Shown: positions 19,745 through 30,980, counted from the first letter of the stretch. The stretch is DNA of 64,000 nucleotides from Janthinobacterium sp. 64 (GCF_002813325.1 NZ_PHUG01000001.1:3906001-3970000); one strand, 5' to 3'. Numbers and translations: made by a program. The notes: generated from the letters alone by a model not told the origin.

Positions 19745-21019
19745 CTAACGGCGGGGGCGGAACAGTTTCGGCAGCAGGGTGACCAGTTGCTTGCGCTCGT
19801 CGCCCTGCGCCTGGTGCAGCGCCTGCTGCGGGCCGTGCAGGAACTTGGCCGTCAAGCCTTTCGACAGCGCTTCGAGCACGGCGTCGATGTCGGCGCCCTT
19901 GGCCAGCATCTTGCGCGCCCGCTCCACTTCCATCAGGCGCAGCGATTCGCTGTTTTCATGCAAATGCTGGATGACGGGCACCATGGCGCGGTCGTCGACC
20001 CAGCTCATGAACGATTGCACGCGCGTCTCGATGATGGTCTCGGCTTGCGCCACGGCCGCTTGCCGGCTTTCCAGGCCCGTCTGCACGACCTTGCCCAGGT
20101 CGTCGACCGTGTACAGGAAGACGTCGTTCAGGCGGCCCACTTCCGCTTCGATGTCGCGCGGCACGGCCAGGTCGACCATGAACATGGGCTTGTGGCGGCG
20201 CGCCTTGATGGCGCGCTCGACCAGGCCCAGGCCCAGCAGCGGTAACGATGAGGCCGTACACGAGATAACGATGTCGAACTGGTGCAGCATTTCTGGCAAG
20301 TCGGCCAGGCGGATCGCCTTGCCGTTGAAGCGGTGCGCCAGCTCCTCGCCCCGCTCCATGGTGCGGTTGGCAATCGTGATGCTTTTCGGGTTTTGCGCCG
20401 CGAAGTGCGTGGCGCACAATTCGATCATTTCGCCGGCGCCGATGAACAGCACGTTCTGCTCGGCGATCTTGTCGAAGATGCGCTGCGACAGGCGCACGGC
20501 GGCGGCCGCCATGGACACGCTGTGGGCGCCGATTTCCGTGCTGCTGCGCACTTCCTTGGCGACCGAAAAGCTGCGCTGGAACAACTGGTGCAGATACGTG
20601 CCCAGGCCGCCCGCCTCGTCGGCCGTGCGGATGGCGTCCTTGATCTGCCCGAGGATCTGCGTTTCGCCCAGCACCATCGAATCGAGCCCGGAGGCGACGC
20701 GGAAGGTGTGGCGCACGGCATCGTGCTGCGGCAGCATATACAAGTGGGGGCGCAGCTCGCTGTAGTTGAGCTGGTGATAGTCGGCCAGGAAATGCGCGCC
20801 CGCGTCGAGCGGGTTCGGCACGTGGCTGGCCGCATACAGCTCGGTGCGGTTGCAGGTCGAGAGGATGGCCGCTTCGTCGTTGTCGCGCAAGTCGATGCGC
20901 TGGAACCAGGTGCGCGCCGCCATCACCGCCGAACCCAAGTGCTCAGGCGCAAACGCCAGCTGTTCGCGGAGCGACACTGGAGCGGTGGTATGGTTGAGGC
21001 CGACGGCGAGCAGTTGCAT
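19745..21019 (-). CDS. hemA: Glutamyl-tRNA reductase
   Basis: The start at 21019 gives [20 protein letters not shown], the canonical N-terminus, and 424 residues; the open frame upstream to 21259 is rejected. The catalytic cysteine lies in [10 protein letters not shown] (about 50), and the NADPH-binding segment includes [16 protein letters not shown]. The enzyme reduces glutamyl-tRNA to glutamate-1-semialdehyde, the first committed step of tetrapyrrole synthesis. The same-strand prfA follows after 95 bp. Confidence 0.96.
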   Translation of the reverse strand: MQLLAVGLNHTTAPVSLREQLAFAPEHLGSAVMAARTWFQRIDLRDNDEAAILSTCNRTELYAASHVPNPLDAGAHFLADYHQLNYSELRPHLYMLPQHDAVRHTFRVASGLDSMVLGETQILGQIKDAIRTADEAGGLGTYLHQLFQRSFSVAKEVRSSTEIGAHSVSMAAAAVRLSQRIFDKIAEQNVLFIGAGEMIELCATHFAAQNPKSITIANRTMERGEELAHRFNGKAIRLADLPEMLHQFDIVISCTASSLPLLGLGLVERAIKARRHKPMFMVDLAVPRDIEAEVGRLNDVFLYTVDDLGKVVQTGLESRQAAVAQAETIIETRVQSFMSWVDDRAMVPVIQHLHENSESLRLMEVERARKMLAKGADIDAVLEALSKGLTAKFLHGPQQALHQAQGDERKQLVTLLPKLFRPRR

Positions 21020-21111
21020 TTCAGGGCTGTTGGGAATTCTTATGCCGACATTATAACGCCTTGTGCCCGCTCTTTGAGCAGTTCGCCTGTTTTCACCCGC
21101 ATGCGTGGACG

Positions 21112-21801
21112 TCACCCGCCCAGTTTTTCCAGGCGATAACCATAACTGTAGACGGGCACGAGGCGGTAGCCGTGTTCCGGTTTCAGCTGTAGCTTGTTGC
21201 GCACGCGCGAAACGTGGGTATCCATGGTGCGCGAGGGCAGGGCCGTGTCGCGTTGCCACACGGCTTCGTGGATGTAGGCGCGCGACAGGGGACGGCCCAT
21301 GTTGCGGAAAAACAGCAGCGCCAGGGCGAATTCCTTGTGCGTCACGTCCAGCACTTCGCCATCCTTCAGCAGGCGGCCGGGGCGGGTTTCAAACGTGTAA
21401 TGACCAAATTGCAGATACTCGGCGCCATTCTGCGCCGGGTAGGCCACGCGCAGCAGCGCCTGGGTACGCAAAGTCAGTTCGCTGCGCCGCAAAGGCTTGA
21501 TCATGTAGTCGTCGGCACCGGCCGTCATGCCGGCCACCACGTCGTCTTCGCCGGAACTGTTGGTCATAAACAACACGGGCGCCTTCGGCGCCAGTTTTTC
21601 CCGTGCACGGCGCAGTACTTCCGCACCGTCCAGATCGCTCACATGCCAGTCGAGGATGAGCATGTCGCAACTGTCCTTGCGCAGTTGCCCCAGCATTTCC
21701 TTACCACTCTGAAACTCGTGGCAAGCGTGGCCGGCGGCGGTGAGCACCTGGCAGATCAGTTCTGCCTGACTATGGTCGCTATCGAGTACGGCAATTCGCA
21801 T
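21112..21801 (-). CDS. OmpR/PhoB-family response regulator
   Basis: A 229-residue regulator: receiver domain with acidic D7/D9 and phospho-acceptor D51 in LILDWHVSD, then a winged-helix Trans_reg_C domain ([55 protein letters not shown]). No histidine kinase gene adjoins it, so it is an orphan in this window. Neighbours (hemA, a small helical protein) do not indicate its regulon. Confidence 0.9.
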   Translation of the reverse strand: MRIAVLDSDHSQAELICQVLTAAGHACHEFQSGKEMLGQLRKDSCDMLILDWHVSDLDGAEVLRRAREKLAPKAPVLFMTNSSGEDDVVAGMTAGADDYMIKPLRRSELTLRTQALLRVAYPAQNGAEYLQFGHYTFETRPGRLLKDGEVLDVTHKEFALALLFFRNMGRPLSRAYIHEAVWQRDTALPSRTMDTHVSRVRNKLQLKPEHGYRLVPVYSYGYRLEKLGG

Positions 21802-21968
21802 AATGGGCTGGAGTGTGTAGCAACAAACAGACGGTCCGCTCTGCTTATCGTAATGTTAAGGAATGCTCACGTGAAATATAACAGAGATTGCAACTGTGTC
21901 CAGTGAAATCGGTGGCCACATTCTTTACGTTACACTTGTTCATCTACCCTCACCGCGGAGAAACGGCA

Positions 21969-22472
21969 ATGACAGACAAGAGCAGTACCGATTGGACCCT
22001 GATACCGGCCAGTCGTGCCGAAATCGAGCAAGTGCGCGAGCGTTGCCGGCGCCTGGTGCAGCGGCGTGCCGTGATGTCGGCGGGCGCCTCGGCCATTCCC
22101 ATTCCCGGCATCGACCTGATGTCCGATGTCGGGCTGTTTTCCATGCTGATCAACGATATCAACCACGAATTCGGTCTGACGCCCGAGCAGATCGAGCGCC
22201 TGAACCCGCAGTTCAAGATGATGGCTTACCGCGCGGCGGTGGGCATGGGCGGCATGCTGGTGGGGAAGCTGGTGTCGCGCGAACTGATCCTGCACCTGCT
22301 CAAGCGCAGTGGCGTCAAGATCGCCACCAAGCAGGTGGCGCGCTTCGTGCCGTTTGCCGGCCAGGCGGTGGCGGCAGCCATCGGCTACGCCGTGTTCCGC
22401 CAGATCGGCAACCAGCACGTGAATGCCTGCGCCGCGGTGGCGCAGGAATTGCTCACGGTGAGGCCGGAGTAA
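21969..22472 (+). CDS. Small conserved protein resembling DUF697
   Basis: The ATG at 21969 follows GCGGAGAAACGGCA and gives 167 residues. A charged helix (SRAEIEQVRERCRRLVQRRAVM) leads into glycine- and alanine-rich hydrophobic segments around ASAIPIPGIDLMSDVGLFSMLIND and VGMGGMLVGKLV, then KRSGVKIATKQVARFVPFAGQAVAAAIGYAV. This pattern is like the membrane-associated DUF697 domain found near GTPases, but no GTPase gene is near. It converges with minE. Function unknown. Confidence 0.7.
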   Translation: MTDKSSTDWTLIPASRAEIEQVRERCRRLVQRRAVMSAGASAIPIPGIDLMSDVGLFSMLINDINHEFGLTPEQIERLNPQFKMMAYRAAVGMGGMLVGKLVSRELILHLLKRSGVKIATKQVARFVPFAGQAVAAAIGYAVFRQIGNQHVNACAAVAQELLTVRPE

Positions 22473-22477
22473 AGGCT

Positions 22478-22729
22478 TTAAGCGTCCGGCAGCACCACGT
22501 TGACGTCGAGTACCTCCAGGTTGCCCTGGCGGTCCAGCGAGATCTTGATGTCGTCGGCATTGACCTTGGTGTACTTGGAAATGACGGCGATCAGTTCCTT
22601 GTGCAGTGCGGGCAGGAAGTCCGGACCACCGCGGCCGCTGCGTTCGCGGGCGATGATGATCTGCAGGCGTTCCTTGGCGGCGGTCGCCGTCTTCGGCTTG
22701 GGGGGGAACAGGAAAGAAAGCAAGGCCAT
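22478..22729 (-). CDS. minE: Cell division topological specificity factor MinE
   Basis: An 83-residue protein: N-terminal amphipathic membrane anchor ([13 protein letters not shown]), the MinD-interacting helix [19 protein letters not shown] and the C-terminal dimerisation domain ending in DVNVVLPDA. MinE stimulates MinD ATPase to give pole-to-pole oscillation. The start is one base past the minD stop, so translation is probably coupled. It is the last gene of minCDE. Confidence 0.95.
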   Translation of the reverse strand: MALLSFLFPPKPKTATAAKERLQIIIARERSGRGGPDFLPALHKELIAVISKYTKVNADDIKISLDRQGNLEVLDVNVVLPDA

Positions 22730-22730
22730 A

Positions 22731-23546
22731 TCACTTCGCCCCAAAAATGCGCTGGAGTAATCCAGGTTTTTCATAGTTGGTAAAGCGCAACTCGACCTCT
22801 TCGCCGAGGAAGCGCGAGACCACGTCTTCATAGGCTTGCGCCACGTCCGTGCCCTTGAAATGGATGGCCGGATTGCCCTGGTTCGAGGCGGCCAGCACTT
22901 GTTCCGATTCCGGAATGATGCCCACCAGCGGGATGCGCAGGATTTCCTGCACGTCCTGGTAGGACAGCATTTCATCCGATTCCACGCGCTTCGGCGAGTA
23001 ACGGGTGATCAGCAAATGTTCCTTGACCGGTTCGCCGCCCGTCTGCGCGCGGCGCGACTTGGCTTGCAGGATGCCCAGAATGCGGTCCGAATCGCGCACC
23101 GACGACACTTCCGGGTTGGTGACGATGATGGCTTCGTCGGCAAACGTCAGCGCCATCAGCGCGCCATGCTCGATGCCGGCCGGCGAATCGCAGATGATGA
23201 ACTCGAAACCCATGTTGATCAGGTCGTTCAACACGCGTTCCACGCCTTCTTCCGACAAGGCATCCTTGTCGCGTGTTTGCGACGCGGGCAGGATGAACAG
23301 GTTGTCGCAGTGTTTGTCCTTGATCAGGGCCTGGTTCAGCGTGGCTTCCTTGTTGATCACATTGATCAGGTCGTAGACGACGCGGCGCTCGCAACCCATG
23401 ATCAGGTCGAGGTTGCGCAGACCCACGTCAAAATCGAGCACGGCTGTCTTGTGGCCGCGCAGGGCCAGGCCAGTGGAAAAACTGGCGCTAGAGGTCGTCT
23501 TGCCGACACCGCCCTTGCCGGACGTCACAACAATAATTCTTGCCAC
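22731..23546 (-). CDS. minD: Septum site-determining ATPase MinD
   Basis: A 271-residue P-loop ATPase with the deviant Walker [13 protein letters not shown] starting near residue 11, the D(F/V)GLRNLD switch segment, and a C-terminal amphipathic helix ([12 protein letters not shown]) for ATP-dependent membrane binding. It recruits MinC and MinE to the inner membrane and helps place the division septum at mid-cell. It lies 37 bp downstream of minC and one base upstream of minE. Confidence 0.97.
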   Translation of the reverse strand: MARIIVVTSGKGGVGKTTSSASFSTGLALRGHKTAVLDFDVGLRNLDLIMGCERRVVYDLINVINKEATLNQALIKDKHCDNLFILPASQTRDKDALSEEGVERVLNDLINMGFEFIICDSPAGIEHGALMALTFADEAIIVTNPEVSSVRDSDRILGILQAKSRRAQTGGEPVKEHLLITRYSPKRVESDEMLSYQDVQEILRIPLVGIIPESEQVLAASNQGNPAIHFKGTDVAQAYEDVVSRFLGEEVELRFTNYEKPGLLQRIFGAK

Positions 23547-23583
23547 AAATAATCCTTTTCAGATATCTCTTGAATTGTGCAGC

Positions 23584-24327
23584 TTAAGAGCGGTTCACGG
23601 GAGTGACCGGATTGACAGAGTGTATATCGATTCTGTCTCCAGCCAAACGAATTTGCGCCGGTCCGCGTGCCATTTCCGCCGGGAAACCATCCTCGAACGT
23701 GCGGTACACGCCGGCGATCGACACCAGTTCCGGCTCCATGGCCAGCGCGAAAATGCGCGCCTGGGCATTGCCCGAGGCGCCGGCCAGCGCGCGGCCATAC
23801 AGCGAGGAATACACATGGATGCTGCCGTCGGCGATGATTTCGGCGCCATTGTTCACCACGGCGGTGATGATCAGGTCGCAGCCGCGCGCATAAATGCGCT
23901 GGCCCGCACGCACGGGCGTGTCGATCACCATCACTTGCGCTTCGGCGCCCGCTTGGGCGGCCGCCGTGGGCGTATCCTTGGGCGGCGCATCGTCGCGCGT
24001 CTTGCCGCTATCGAGGCTCAGGCCTTGCGCCAGGATGGCGTCATGCATGTCGGCCGGCGCATTGCGCACGGCCACGGCATTCAAACGGTATTTTTTCAGC
24101 AGGGCCACCAGCGAAGCCCAATCGACGGGCATGCCGCCAGGCGGCAAGTCGGCCACGTCCAGCACGGCCAGGTCATCTTCGAAAAAGTCCGCCACGCCTC
24201 CCGTCATGTCGCGCAAGGCGGCATCGAGTGCCTGCGTATCGGCGCTATGCACAATGGCGGAAACGGCGACGACGGTGGAAATCTTGATTTCGATAGGCTT
24301 CTGCGACGGGCTTTTGGACATAAACAT
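23584..24327 (-). CDS. minC: Septum site-determining protein MinC
   Basis: A 247-residue FtsZ inhibitor. The N-terminal domain (about 1-105) contains FFEDDLAVLDVADLP; a variable linker rich in Ala and Asp follows; the C-terminal beta-helical domain has VDTPVRAGQRIYARGCDLIITAVVNNGAEIIADGSIHVYSSLYGRALAG-like repeats that dimerise and bind MinD. First gene of minCDE. Either M1 or M3 could start translation. Confidence 0.94.
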   Translation of the reverse strand: MFMSKSPSQKPIEIKISTVVAVSAIVHSADTQALDAALRDMTGGVADFFEDDLAVLDVADLPPGGMPVDWASLVALLKKYRLNAVAVRNAPADMHDAILAQGLSLDSGKTRDDAPPKDTPTAAAQAGAEAQVMVIDTPVRAGQRIYARGCDLIITAVVNNGAEIIADGSIHVYSSLYGRALAGASGNAQARIFALAMEPELVSIAGVYRTFEDGFPAEMARGPAQIRLAGDRIDIHSVNPVTPVNRS

Positions 24328-24467
24328 TTATCAAAGTGAAACTGCGGCAGGCCAAATGTTCCGCACGGCAACAATGGGAGCAGTAAATTTCTTGCATTCT
24401 ACTGCAAAAAAATCAGCATCAGGGGCCTGGCGCGTGCTATTCCGCAGGGCAACACCTACTTCATGTC

Positions 24468-24507
24468 AAAAAAAACGGACGGCGCCCCGGAAAACCGGTG
24501 CGCCGCC
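24468..24507 (-). terminator. Intrinsic terminator after metE
   Basis: On the minus strand a GC-rich hairpin (GGCGGCGCACCGG, loop TTTT, CCGGGGCGCCGTCC) is followed by a T-run at 24475-24468. It lies about 40 bp past the metE stop. Confidence 0.8.
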
Positions 24508-24545
24508 CTGAAAGCAGCCCTGCATGCGGCTTGGGTCGGCTGATG

Positions 24546-26879
24546 TCATGCAGCCGCGCGCATCTGCTGCGCTGCCGCGACCATATTTTTTAAAGCCGCC
24601 TCCGTTTCCGCCCACCCCCGCGTCTTCAAGCCGCAGTCCGGGTTCACCCACAAGTTGGCCGGGGCAATGACGGTGCTGGCTTTTTGCAGCAAGCGCACCA
24701 TGTCGACGGTCGACGGGACGCGCGGCGAGTGGATGTCGTACACGCCGGGGCCGATTTCGTTGTGATACTGGAACTGGCCCAAGCCCGTCAGCAACTCCAT
24801 GTCCGAGCGGCTCGTCTCCAACGTGATGACGTCGGCATCCATGGCGGCGATCTGCGGCAGGATGTCGTTGAACTCGGCATAGCACATGTGCGTGTGGATC
24901 TGCGTCGTGTCGCTGACGACGGACGCGGCGATGCGGAAGGCGCGCGTGGCCCAGTCCAGGCAGGCGTCCCACTGGCTGCGGCGCAGCGGCAAGCCTTCGC
25001 GGATGGCCGGCTCGTCGATCTGGATAATGCCGATGCCGGCCGTTTCCAGGTCTTGCACCTCGTCGCGGATGGCCAGGGCGAGCTGCAGCGCCGTGGCGGC
25101 GCGCGGCTGGTCGTCGCGCACGAACGACCATTGCAAGAGTGTCACGGGGCCCGTCAGCATGCCTTTCACCGGTTTGCTCGTCAGGCTTTGCGCGTGCACC
25201 GTCCAGGCCACGGTCATGGCGGCCGGGCGCTGCACGTCGCCGTAGATGACGGGCGGTTTCACGCAGCGCGAGCCGTACGATTGCACCCAGCCGTGGCGCG
25301 TGAAGGCGAACCCGTCGAGCTGCTCGCCGAAGTATTCGACCATGTCCTTGCGTTCCGCCTCGCCATGCACGAGCACGTCCAGGCCCAGCGCTTCCTGGCG
25401 GCTGACGGCGTGGGCGATTGCGGCGCGCATCTGGTTTTCATACTCGTCGCTGGCCAGTTCGCCCCGTTGATGGCTGGCGCGGGCGGCGCGGATGGCCGCC
25501 GTCTGCGGGAAGGAGCCGATGGTCGTCGTCGGGAAGTCGGGCAGCTGGAAACGCGCGCGCTGCACGGCCTGGCGCAGCGGGAAGCTGGAATCGCGGCGGT
25601 CGACGGTGGGCGTGAGCGCTTGCAGGCGCTGCGTGACCGAGGCACGGTGGACGCGGGGGCTGGCGCGGCGGCCGGCGATGGCCAGGCGAGAAGTGGTCCA
25701 TGCGGCCAGCGCGGCGGCGTCGGGCTGGCCTTCGAGTGCCCTTTTGAGCAGCGACAGTTCCGCCAGTTTTTCCGTGGCAAACGCCAGCCAGCGCTTGATT
25801 TCACCGTCGAGTTCCGTTTCCGCTTCCAGGCTGAACGGCACATGCAGCAGCGAGCACGACGGCGCCAGCCACAGCTGGCCGTTGCGCCTGGCTGCCAGCG
25901 GCTGCAGCACGGCCAGGGCCGCGTCGAGGTCGGTGCGCCAGATGTTGCGGCCATCAACGATGCCGATCGACAAGACTTTATGCGCGGGCAGCCAGTCCGT
26001 CACGCTGATCAATTCATGCGGCGCGCGGATGCCGTCCACGTGCAGGCCGGCCACGGGCAGGCGGCAGGTCAGGCTGAGGTTTTCTTCCAGCGGCGAGAAA
26101 TACGTGGCCAGCAAGATGTTCACGCCCACCTGGTTCAGCTGCCAATACGTGCTCTCAAAAGCGCTGCGCCAGGCGCTGGGCAAGTCCAGGCCCAAAATCG
26201 GTTCATCGAGCTGCACCCACGCCACGCCTTGCTGTTTCAGGCGGTCGAGCAGGGCGCCGTACACGGGCAGTAATTGTTCCAGCAGGGCCAGGCGGTCAAA
26301 GCCCGACTCGCCGGGCGTCTTTTCCTTGCCCAGCCACAGGAAAGTAAGGGGGCCGATCAGGGCCGCCTTGACCTGGTGACCGAGCGCCTGCGCCTCGGCC
26401 ACTTCCGCCAGCAGGCGCTCGCCAGCCAGCGAAAACTGCGTCTGCGGCGACAATTCGGGCACCAGGTAGTGGTAATTGGTGTCAAACCACTTGGTCATTT
26501 CCAGCGCGGCAGTGCCTGCGGCGTTGCTATGGTGCGCATGGCCGCAGTCCGCGTGTTGCGCCTGCGTTGTTTCACCGCGCGCCATGCTGAAATAGCGCGC
26601 CAGCGGTGATTGCTCCGGCGTAAAGTCGAAACGCGCCGGTTCGCAGCCCAGCAGCTGGATATGGTTGGCCACCTGGTCGTACAAGGCAAAGTCGCCCACG
26701 GTGACGTAATCGAGCCCGGCATCGCGTTGCAAGGCCCAGTGGCGCGCGCGCAGTTGCTGGCCCGTCGCTTCCAGCGCGGCCTCGGACATCTCGCCACGCC
26801 AGTGGCTTTCCAGTGCCAGTTTCAGTTCGCGCGCGGCGCCGATACGGGGAAAGCCAAGGATGTGGGTACGAATGGTCAT
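24546..26879 (-). CDS. metE: Cobalamin-independent methionine synthase
   Basis: Starting at the ATG at 26879 ([20 protein letters not shown], the canonical N-terminus) the protein has 777 residues in two barrel-like halves. Zinc-binding residues are in [12 protein letters not shown] and [11 protein letters not shown] near the C-terminus. It transfers a methyl group from methyltetrahydropteroyl-triglutamate to homocysteine. The open frame continues upstream across the metR control region and is not used. metR is divergent, with a MetR box between. Confidence 0.96.
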   Translation of the reverse strand: MTIRTHILGFPRIGAARELKLALESHWRGEMSEAALEATGQQLRARHWALQRDAGLDYVTVGDFALYDQVANHIQLLGCEPARFDFTPEQSPLARYFSMARGETTQAQHADCGHAHHSNAAGTAALEMTKWFDTNYHYLVPELSPQTQFSLAGERLLAEVAEAQALGHQVKAALIGPLTFLWLGKEKTPGESGFDRLALLEQLLPVYGALLDRLKQQGVAWVQLDEPILGLDLPSAWRSAFESTYWQLNQVGVNILLATYFSPLEENLSLTCRLPVAGLHVDGIRAPHELISVTDWLPAHKVLSIGIVDGRNIWRTDLDAALAVLQPLAARRNGQLWLAPSCSLLHVPFSLEAETELDGEIKRWLAFATEKLAELSLLKRALEGQPDAAALAAWTTSRLAIAGRRASPRVHRASVTQRLQALTPTVDRRDSSFPLRQAVQRARFQLPDFPTTTIGSFPQTAAIRAARASHQRGELASDEYENQMRAAIAHAVSRQEALGLDVLVHGEAERKDMVEYFGEQLDGFAFTRHGWVQSYGSRCVKPPVIYGDVQRPAAMTVAWTVHAQSLTSKPVKGMLTGPVTLLQWSFVRDDQPRAATALQLALAIRDEVQDLETAGIGIIQIDEPAIREGLPLRRSQWDACLDWATRAFRIAASVVSDTTQIHTHMCYAEFNDILPQIAAMDADVITLETSRSDMELLTGLGQFQYHNEIGPGVYDIHSPRVPSTVDMVRLLQKASTVIAPANLWVNPDCGLKTRGWAETEAALKNMVAAAQQMRAAA

Positions 26880-26963
26880 GATGTCATCGAGATTTAATGT
26901 GAATGCGCTAGAGTGTGCGGCAACTTGCTCTATAATCAAAACGAAACATTTTGCCGAATAACA

Positions 26964-26976
26964 TGAAAATATTTCA
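26964..26976. promoter_or_regulatory. MetR-binding box between metE and metR
   Basis: TGAAAATATTTCA exactly fits the MetR consensus TGAA-N5-TTCA. It lies 22 bp upstream of metR and 85 bp upstream of metE, as expected for homocysteine-dependent activation of metE and autoregulation of metR. Confidence 0.85.
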
Positions 26977-26997
26977 CGTACGGAATCCATTTCCCCG

Positions 26998-27906
26998 ATG
27001 CTAGAAATCCGCCACCTGCGCACCCTGAGTGCCCTGCGTTCGTCCGGCAGCCTGGTGCGCGCCGCGCAGCTGCTCAATTTGACTCAGTCGGCGCTGTCGC
27101 ACCAGATCCGCTTGCTCGAAGAGCGCTACAAGGCGCCCTTGTTCGAGCGCAAGTCGATGCCGATCGCGTTTACGGCCACGGGCAGCCGGCTGCTGGAGCT
27201 GGCCGACAAGCTGCTGCCCGAGATCGAGCTGGCCGAGCGCGACGTGGCGCGCCTGTCGCAGGGCGACAAGGGGCAGTTGCGCGTGGCGCTCGAATGCCAT
27301 ACCTGCTTCGACTGGCTGATGCCGGTGATGGATGCGTTCCGCCAGCGCTGGCCGGAAGTGGAAATCGATCTTGTTTCGGGCTTTCACAGCGAACCGGCGG
27401 ACTTGCTGCGCTCGGGCGAGGCCGATCTCGTGATCGGCTCGCCGTATGGCCCCGATTTCACCGTGTTTCCATTGTTCCGCTTTGAAATGCTGGTGGTGAT
27501 GGCGCAGAAGCACCGCTTGCAGGCGCAGCGCCGGCTGGTGGCGGCCGACTTTACGGGCGAGACCCTGATTACCTATCCGGTGCCGGAAGAGCGCATCGAC
27601 CTGATCCGCGAAGTGCTGCGGCCTGCCGGCATCGCCTTTGAACGCCGCACGGCGGAACTGACGGTGGCCGTGCTGCAACTGGTGGCGAGCCGGCGCGGCA
27701 TCGCCGCCTTGCCGAACTGGGCCATCAAGAATTATGTCGACTACGATTATGTGGTGGCGCGTCCGGTGGGCGAGCACGGCCTGTGGAGCGATTTGTATGT
27801 CTCCGTGCCAGACCATCTGCAGGACAAGGCGTATGTGCGCGATTTCGTCAGCGTGATACGCGAGCAGTGCGCGGCCTCGCTCGACGGTATCAAGTTGTTG
27901 TCCTGA
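26998..27906 (+). CDS. metR: LysR-family methionine biosynthesis regulator MetR
   Basis: A 302-residue LysR-type regulator: N-terminal winged helix ([35 protein letters not shown], about 8-42) and a periplasmic-binding-protein-like effector domain that binds homocysteine in the family. The sequence after the HTH ([33 protein letters not shown]) is MetR-like. It is divergent from metE with a perfect MetR box between, which supports the assignment. Confidence 0.94.
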   Translation: MLEIRHLRTLSALRSSGSLVRAAQLLNLTQSALSHQIRLLEERYKAPLFERKSMPIAFTATGSRLLELADKLLPEIELAERDVARLSQGDKGQLRVALECHTCFDWLMPVMDAFRQRWPEVEIDLVSGFHSEPADLLRSGEADLVIGSPYGPDFTVFPLFRFEMLVVMAQKHRLQAQRRLVAADFTGETLITYPVPEERIDLIREVLRPAGIAFERRTAELTVAVLQLVASRRGIAALPNWAIKNYVDYDYVVARPVGEHGLWSDLYVSVPDHLQDKAYVRDFVSVIREQCAASLDGIKLLS

Positions 27907-28033
27907 TCCGCGTTGGTGGGCACAAACCAACAGGAAAGCTTGATAAATATCAAGGTTCAGCAATGAACCACCGCTTACAGTTGAGTACTGTGCGGCGCAA
28001 CATGGCACCGCCTTCACATTGGAGAGGGACACT

Positions 28034-28519
28034 ATGTTTTCATTTTCCGAGCAATGGGCACTCGCCGGCAAGGCCGTGGTGGAAGCGCAATTGATCAGTG
28101 CGCAAGCGTATGCCCAGGCTGCCGTCGACAGCGGCGCCAGCGTGCTGGACTTGCAGCTCGATGCGGCCCGCGCGGCGTTGGCTGCCGCTACGGTGGCGGG
28201 CAATCAGCTGCTGTCCGTGAAGGATCCGCAAGCGCTGCTGCAACTGTCGCGCGCGCAGTCGCAACTGGCCATCGAACGCATCGGTGCATATGGTCGCCAG
28301 GCAAAGGATGTTGCCCAAGAAACCCAGGAAAAATTCGAGACTGTGACAAAGGGTGAGTTTGCTGCATCGCGTCAAAAATTTGGCGAGTTGTTGCAGGTGG
28401 TAAAGCAAACCCCCGTGCCCCTGATTATTCCCTTCAATAATTTTCTAAAAACCACTTTCGGCGGCGCCGATGAAGGGTATGATAAAAATAAAAACACGCG
28501 TCCCGCCCGTCAAATGTAG
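28034..28519 (+). CDS. phaP: Phasin family protein (PHB granule-associated)
   Basis: Starting at the ATG at 28034, after GGAGAGGGACACT, the protein has 161 residues and is almost wholly helical, with alanine- and glutamine-rich amphipathic stretches (LAGKAVVEAQLISAQAYAQAAVDSGASVLDLQLD). This is the Phasin_2/PhaP pattern. Phasins coat polyhydroxybutyrate granules and control their number and size. The PHB thiolase and acetoacetyl-CoA reductase genes follow, consistent with this role. Confidence 0.88.
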   Translation: MFSFSEQWALAGKAVVEAQLISAQAYAQAAVDSGASVLDLQLDAARAALAAATVAGNQLLSVKDPQALLQLSRAQSQLAIERIGAYGRQAKDVAQETQEKFETVTKGEFAASRQKFGELLQVVKQTPVPLIIPFNNFLKTTFGGADEGYDKNKNTRPARQM

Positions 28520-28731
28520 GCGCGTTGCGGCCCGGCAGCGGCTATCCGCCGCGCCAGGCCGCCCGCCGCCACCGCCGGGCAGGCTGCCATCGCTGCCGCC
28601 TGCGGTGTGGCGCTGGAACTGTGGCGTATGCCGCGCTAGAATAAAACACAGCTTGCTGTGTCTTCCCGGATTCATTGGATTGTATTAACACCTTGACCTT
28701 GGCCCTCGTGGCCTGCATATCGGAGAAATAA

Positions 28732-29910
28732 ATGGATGATGTCGTAATCGTGGCCGCCGGCCGTACCGCAGTCGGCAAATTCGGTGGCAGTCTGGCCAAG
28801 ATTCCTGCGTCCGAACTGGGCGCGCATGTAATCAAGGGCTTGCTGGCACAAACCGGCATCGACCCGAACCTGATCGGCGAAGCGATCCTGGGCCAGGTGC
28901 TGACGGCTGCCGTCGGCCAGAACGCCGCGCGCCAGGCTGTCATCAAGGCCGGCTTGCCCAGCTCCATCCCGGCATTCACCATCAACAAGGTATGCGGCAG
29001 CGGCCTGAAGGCCACGCACCTGGCGGCGCAAGCGATCAAATGCGGCGACGCCAACATCATCATCGCCGGCGGCCAGGAAAACATGAGCGCCTCGCCGCAC
29101 GCGATGAACGGCTCGCGCGACGGTTTCCGCATGGGCGACTTCAAGATGGTCGACACCATGATCGTCGACGGCCTGTGGGACGTGTACAACCAGTACCACA
29201 TGGGCATCACGGCGGAAAACGTCGCCAAGAAATACGAAGTGACGCGCGCCGAGCAGGATGAATTCGCGCTGCAGTCGCAACTGAAGGCGGAAGCGGCGCA
29301 AAAAGCGGGCAAGTTCAAGGATGAAATCCTGCCGCTGGAAATCGCCAACAAAAAAGGCACCGTGGTCTTCGACAGCGATGAATACATCAAGCCGGGCTCG
29401 ACCCTGGAATCGCTGACCGGCCTGCGTCCCGCGTTCGCCAAGGACGGTACTGTCACCGCCGGCAATGCTTCCGGCCTGAACGACGGCGCCGCCGCCGTCA
29501 TCATGATGTCCGCTGCACAAGCGAAGGAACTGGGCTTGAAGCCGCTGGCACGCATCAAGGCCTATGCCTCGTCGGGCCTGGACCCTGCCGTCATGGGCAT
29601 GGGCCCTGTCTCCGCTTCGCGTCTGTGCCTGAAAAAAGCCGGCTGGACGCATGAAGAGCTGGACCTGATGGAAATCAATGAAGCGTTTGCCGCGCAAGCG
29701 ATTGCCGTCAACAAGGAAATGGGCTGGGATACCAGCAAGATCAACGTGAACGGCGGCGCGATTGCCATCGGCCACCCGATCGGCGCCTCCGGCGCGCGCA
29801 TCCTGGTCACCCTGATCCACGAAATGATACGCCGCGACGCCAAGAAAGGCCTGGCAGCATTGTGCATCGGCGGTGGCATGGGCGTTGCTCTCGCCATCGA
29901 GCGCGATTAA
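28732..29910 (+). CDS. phaA: Acetyl-CoA acetyltransferase (beta-ketothiolase, PhaA/PhbA-like)
   Basis: A 392-residue thiolase. The nucleophilic cysteine is C88 in [12 protein letters not shown], the catalytic histidine lies in [12 protein letters not shown], and the second cysteine in [11 protein letters not shown] near the C-terminus. It condenses two acetyl-CoA to acetoacetyl-CoA for PHB synthesis, or works in the reverse direction in degradation. The gene lies between a phasin and an acetoacetyl-CoA reductase gene. The start follows GGAGAAATAA. Confidence 0.94.
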   Translation: MDDVVIVAAGRTAVGKFGGSLAKIPASELGAHVIKGLLAQTGIDPNLIGEAILGQVLTAAVGQNAARQAVIKAGLPSSIPAFTINKVCGSGLKATHLAAQAIKCGDANIIIAGGQENMSASPHAMNGSRDGFRMGDFKMVDTMIVDGLWDVYNQYHMGITAENVAKKYEVTRAEQDEFALQSQLKAEAAQKAGKFKDEILPLEIANKKGTVVFDSDEYIKPGSTLESLTGLRPAFAKDGTVTAGNASGLNDGAAAVIMMSAAQAKELGLKPLARIKAYASSGLDPAVMGMGPVSASRLCLKKAGWTHEELDLMEINEAFAAQAIAVNKEMGWDTSKINVNGGAIAIGHPIGASGARILVTLIHEMIRRDAKKGLAALCIGGGMGVALAIERD

Positions 29911-29928
29911 GTAGCTGGCACCACACCC

Positions 29929-30024
29929 AAGCTACTGCGCGGCGCGCTTTGCGGCCTGCGATGCTCACCGTGCTAGAGCACGGTTGCGCTTCTTAGCCAC
30001 AAATCATCGCCGCTCGCTACGCTT
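29929..30024 (+). repeat. Dispersed 96-bp intergenic repeat, copy 2
   Basis: Same element as 11420-11515 in opposite orientation, about eight mismatches by eye. It lies between the thiolase and reductase genes, just after the thiolase stop, and includes the palindrome CCGTGCTAGAGCACGG. It may uncouple or modulate expression of the two genes. Confidence 0.85.
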
Positions 30025-30122
30025 GGCTGCGATGCGGTACGCCGCCGTCATGCAGCGGTTTTGGACTGCTATATTTAAATAATTAACTTTTTAGCAATAG
30101 AACGACACTGAGGGGATGAAAA

Positions 30123-30863
30123 ATGGCAAGAGTTGCATTGGTAACTGGTGGCATGGGTGGTCTGGGCGAAGCAGTCTGTTTCAAGCTGGCGGCGCTCGGC
30201 TATCGCGTGGTCACGACCTATTCTCCAGGCAATCAGAAGGTCGCGGACTGGCTGGCGACGACCAAGGACATGGGCTATGACTTCAAGGCGTATCCGTGCG
30301 ACGTGGCCGACTACGATTCGGCCGCTGCCTGCGTGGCTGCCGTGGAAGCGGACATCGGTCCTGTCGACGTGCTGGTGAATAACGCCGGCATCACGCGCGA
30401 CATGACGTTCAAGAAGATGGACAAGCCGAACTGGGATGCCGTGATGGGCACCAACCTCGACTCCGTTTTCAACATGACCAAGCCTGTCTGTGACGGCATG
30501 GTGGAACGCGGCTGGGGCCGCATCATCAATATCTCGTCCGTGAATGGTCAGAAGGGTGCCTTCGGCCAGACCAACTATTCGGCTGCGAAAGCCGGCATGC
30601 ACGGTTTCACCAAGTCGCTGGCGCTGGAAGTGGCGCGCAAGAACGTCACAGTCAATACCATTTCGCCAGGCTACATCGGCACCAAGATGGTCATGGCAAT
30701 TCCACAGGAAGTGCTCGACAGCAAAATCATCCCGCAAATTCCGATGGCGCGCCTGGGCAAGCCGGAAGAAGTGGCCGGCCTGGTGGCCTACCTGGCGTCC
30801 GATGAAGCCGCGTTCGTCACGGGCGCGAATATCTCGATCAACGGCGGCCAGCACATGTCGTAA
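30123..30863 (+). CDS. phbB: Acetoacetyl-CoA reductase (NADPH)
   Basis: A 246-residue short-chain dehydrogenase with the cofactor motif GGMGGLGEAVC (about 10-20), NNAGIT, catalytic serine in INISSVNGQKG and the YSAAKAG tyrosine-lysine pair. The length and sequence fit PhbB/PhaB. It makes (R)-3-hydroxybutyryl-CoA for PHB. The PHB polymerase gene is not in this window. A terminator follows the gene. The start follows GAGGGG. Confidence 0.94.
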   Translation: MARVALVTGGMGGLGEAVCFKLAALGYRVVTTYSPGNQKVADWLATTKDMGYDFKAYPCDVADYDSAAACVAAVEADIGPVDVLVNNAGITRDMTFKKMDKPNWDAVMGTNLDSVFNMTKPVCDGMVERGWGRIINISSVNGQKGAFGQTNYSAAKAGMHGFTKSLALEVARKNVTVNTISPGYIGTKMVMAIPQEVLDSKIIPQIPMARLGKPEEVAGLVAYLASDEAAFVTGANISINGGQHMS

Positions 30864-30886
30864 TTGTTGTTGAGGTAAAACACAGA

Positions 30887-30909
30887 GACAGCTGCGGCTG
30901 TCTTTTTTT
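30887..30909 (+). terminator. Intrinsic terminator after phbB
   Basis: Stem GACAGC/GCTGTC with a TGCG loop, followed by TTTTTTT, 23 bp after the phbB stop. Confidence 0.85.
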
Positions 30910-30980
30910 ATGCTTGCCAGCAAAACAAGGGGATCGCCGGATTTGTCTTAAAATCAGTATTTCTCCACTGCATCATCTCC

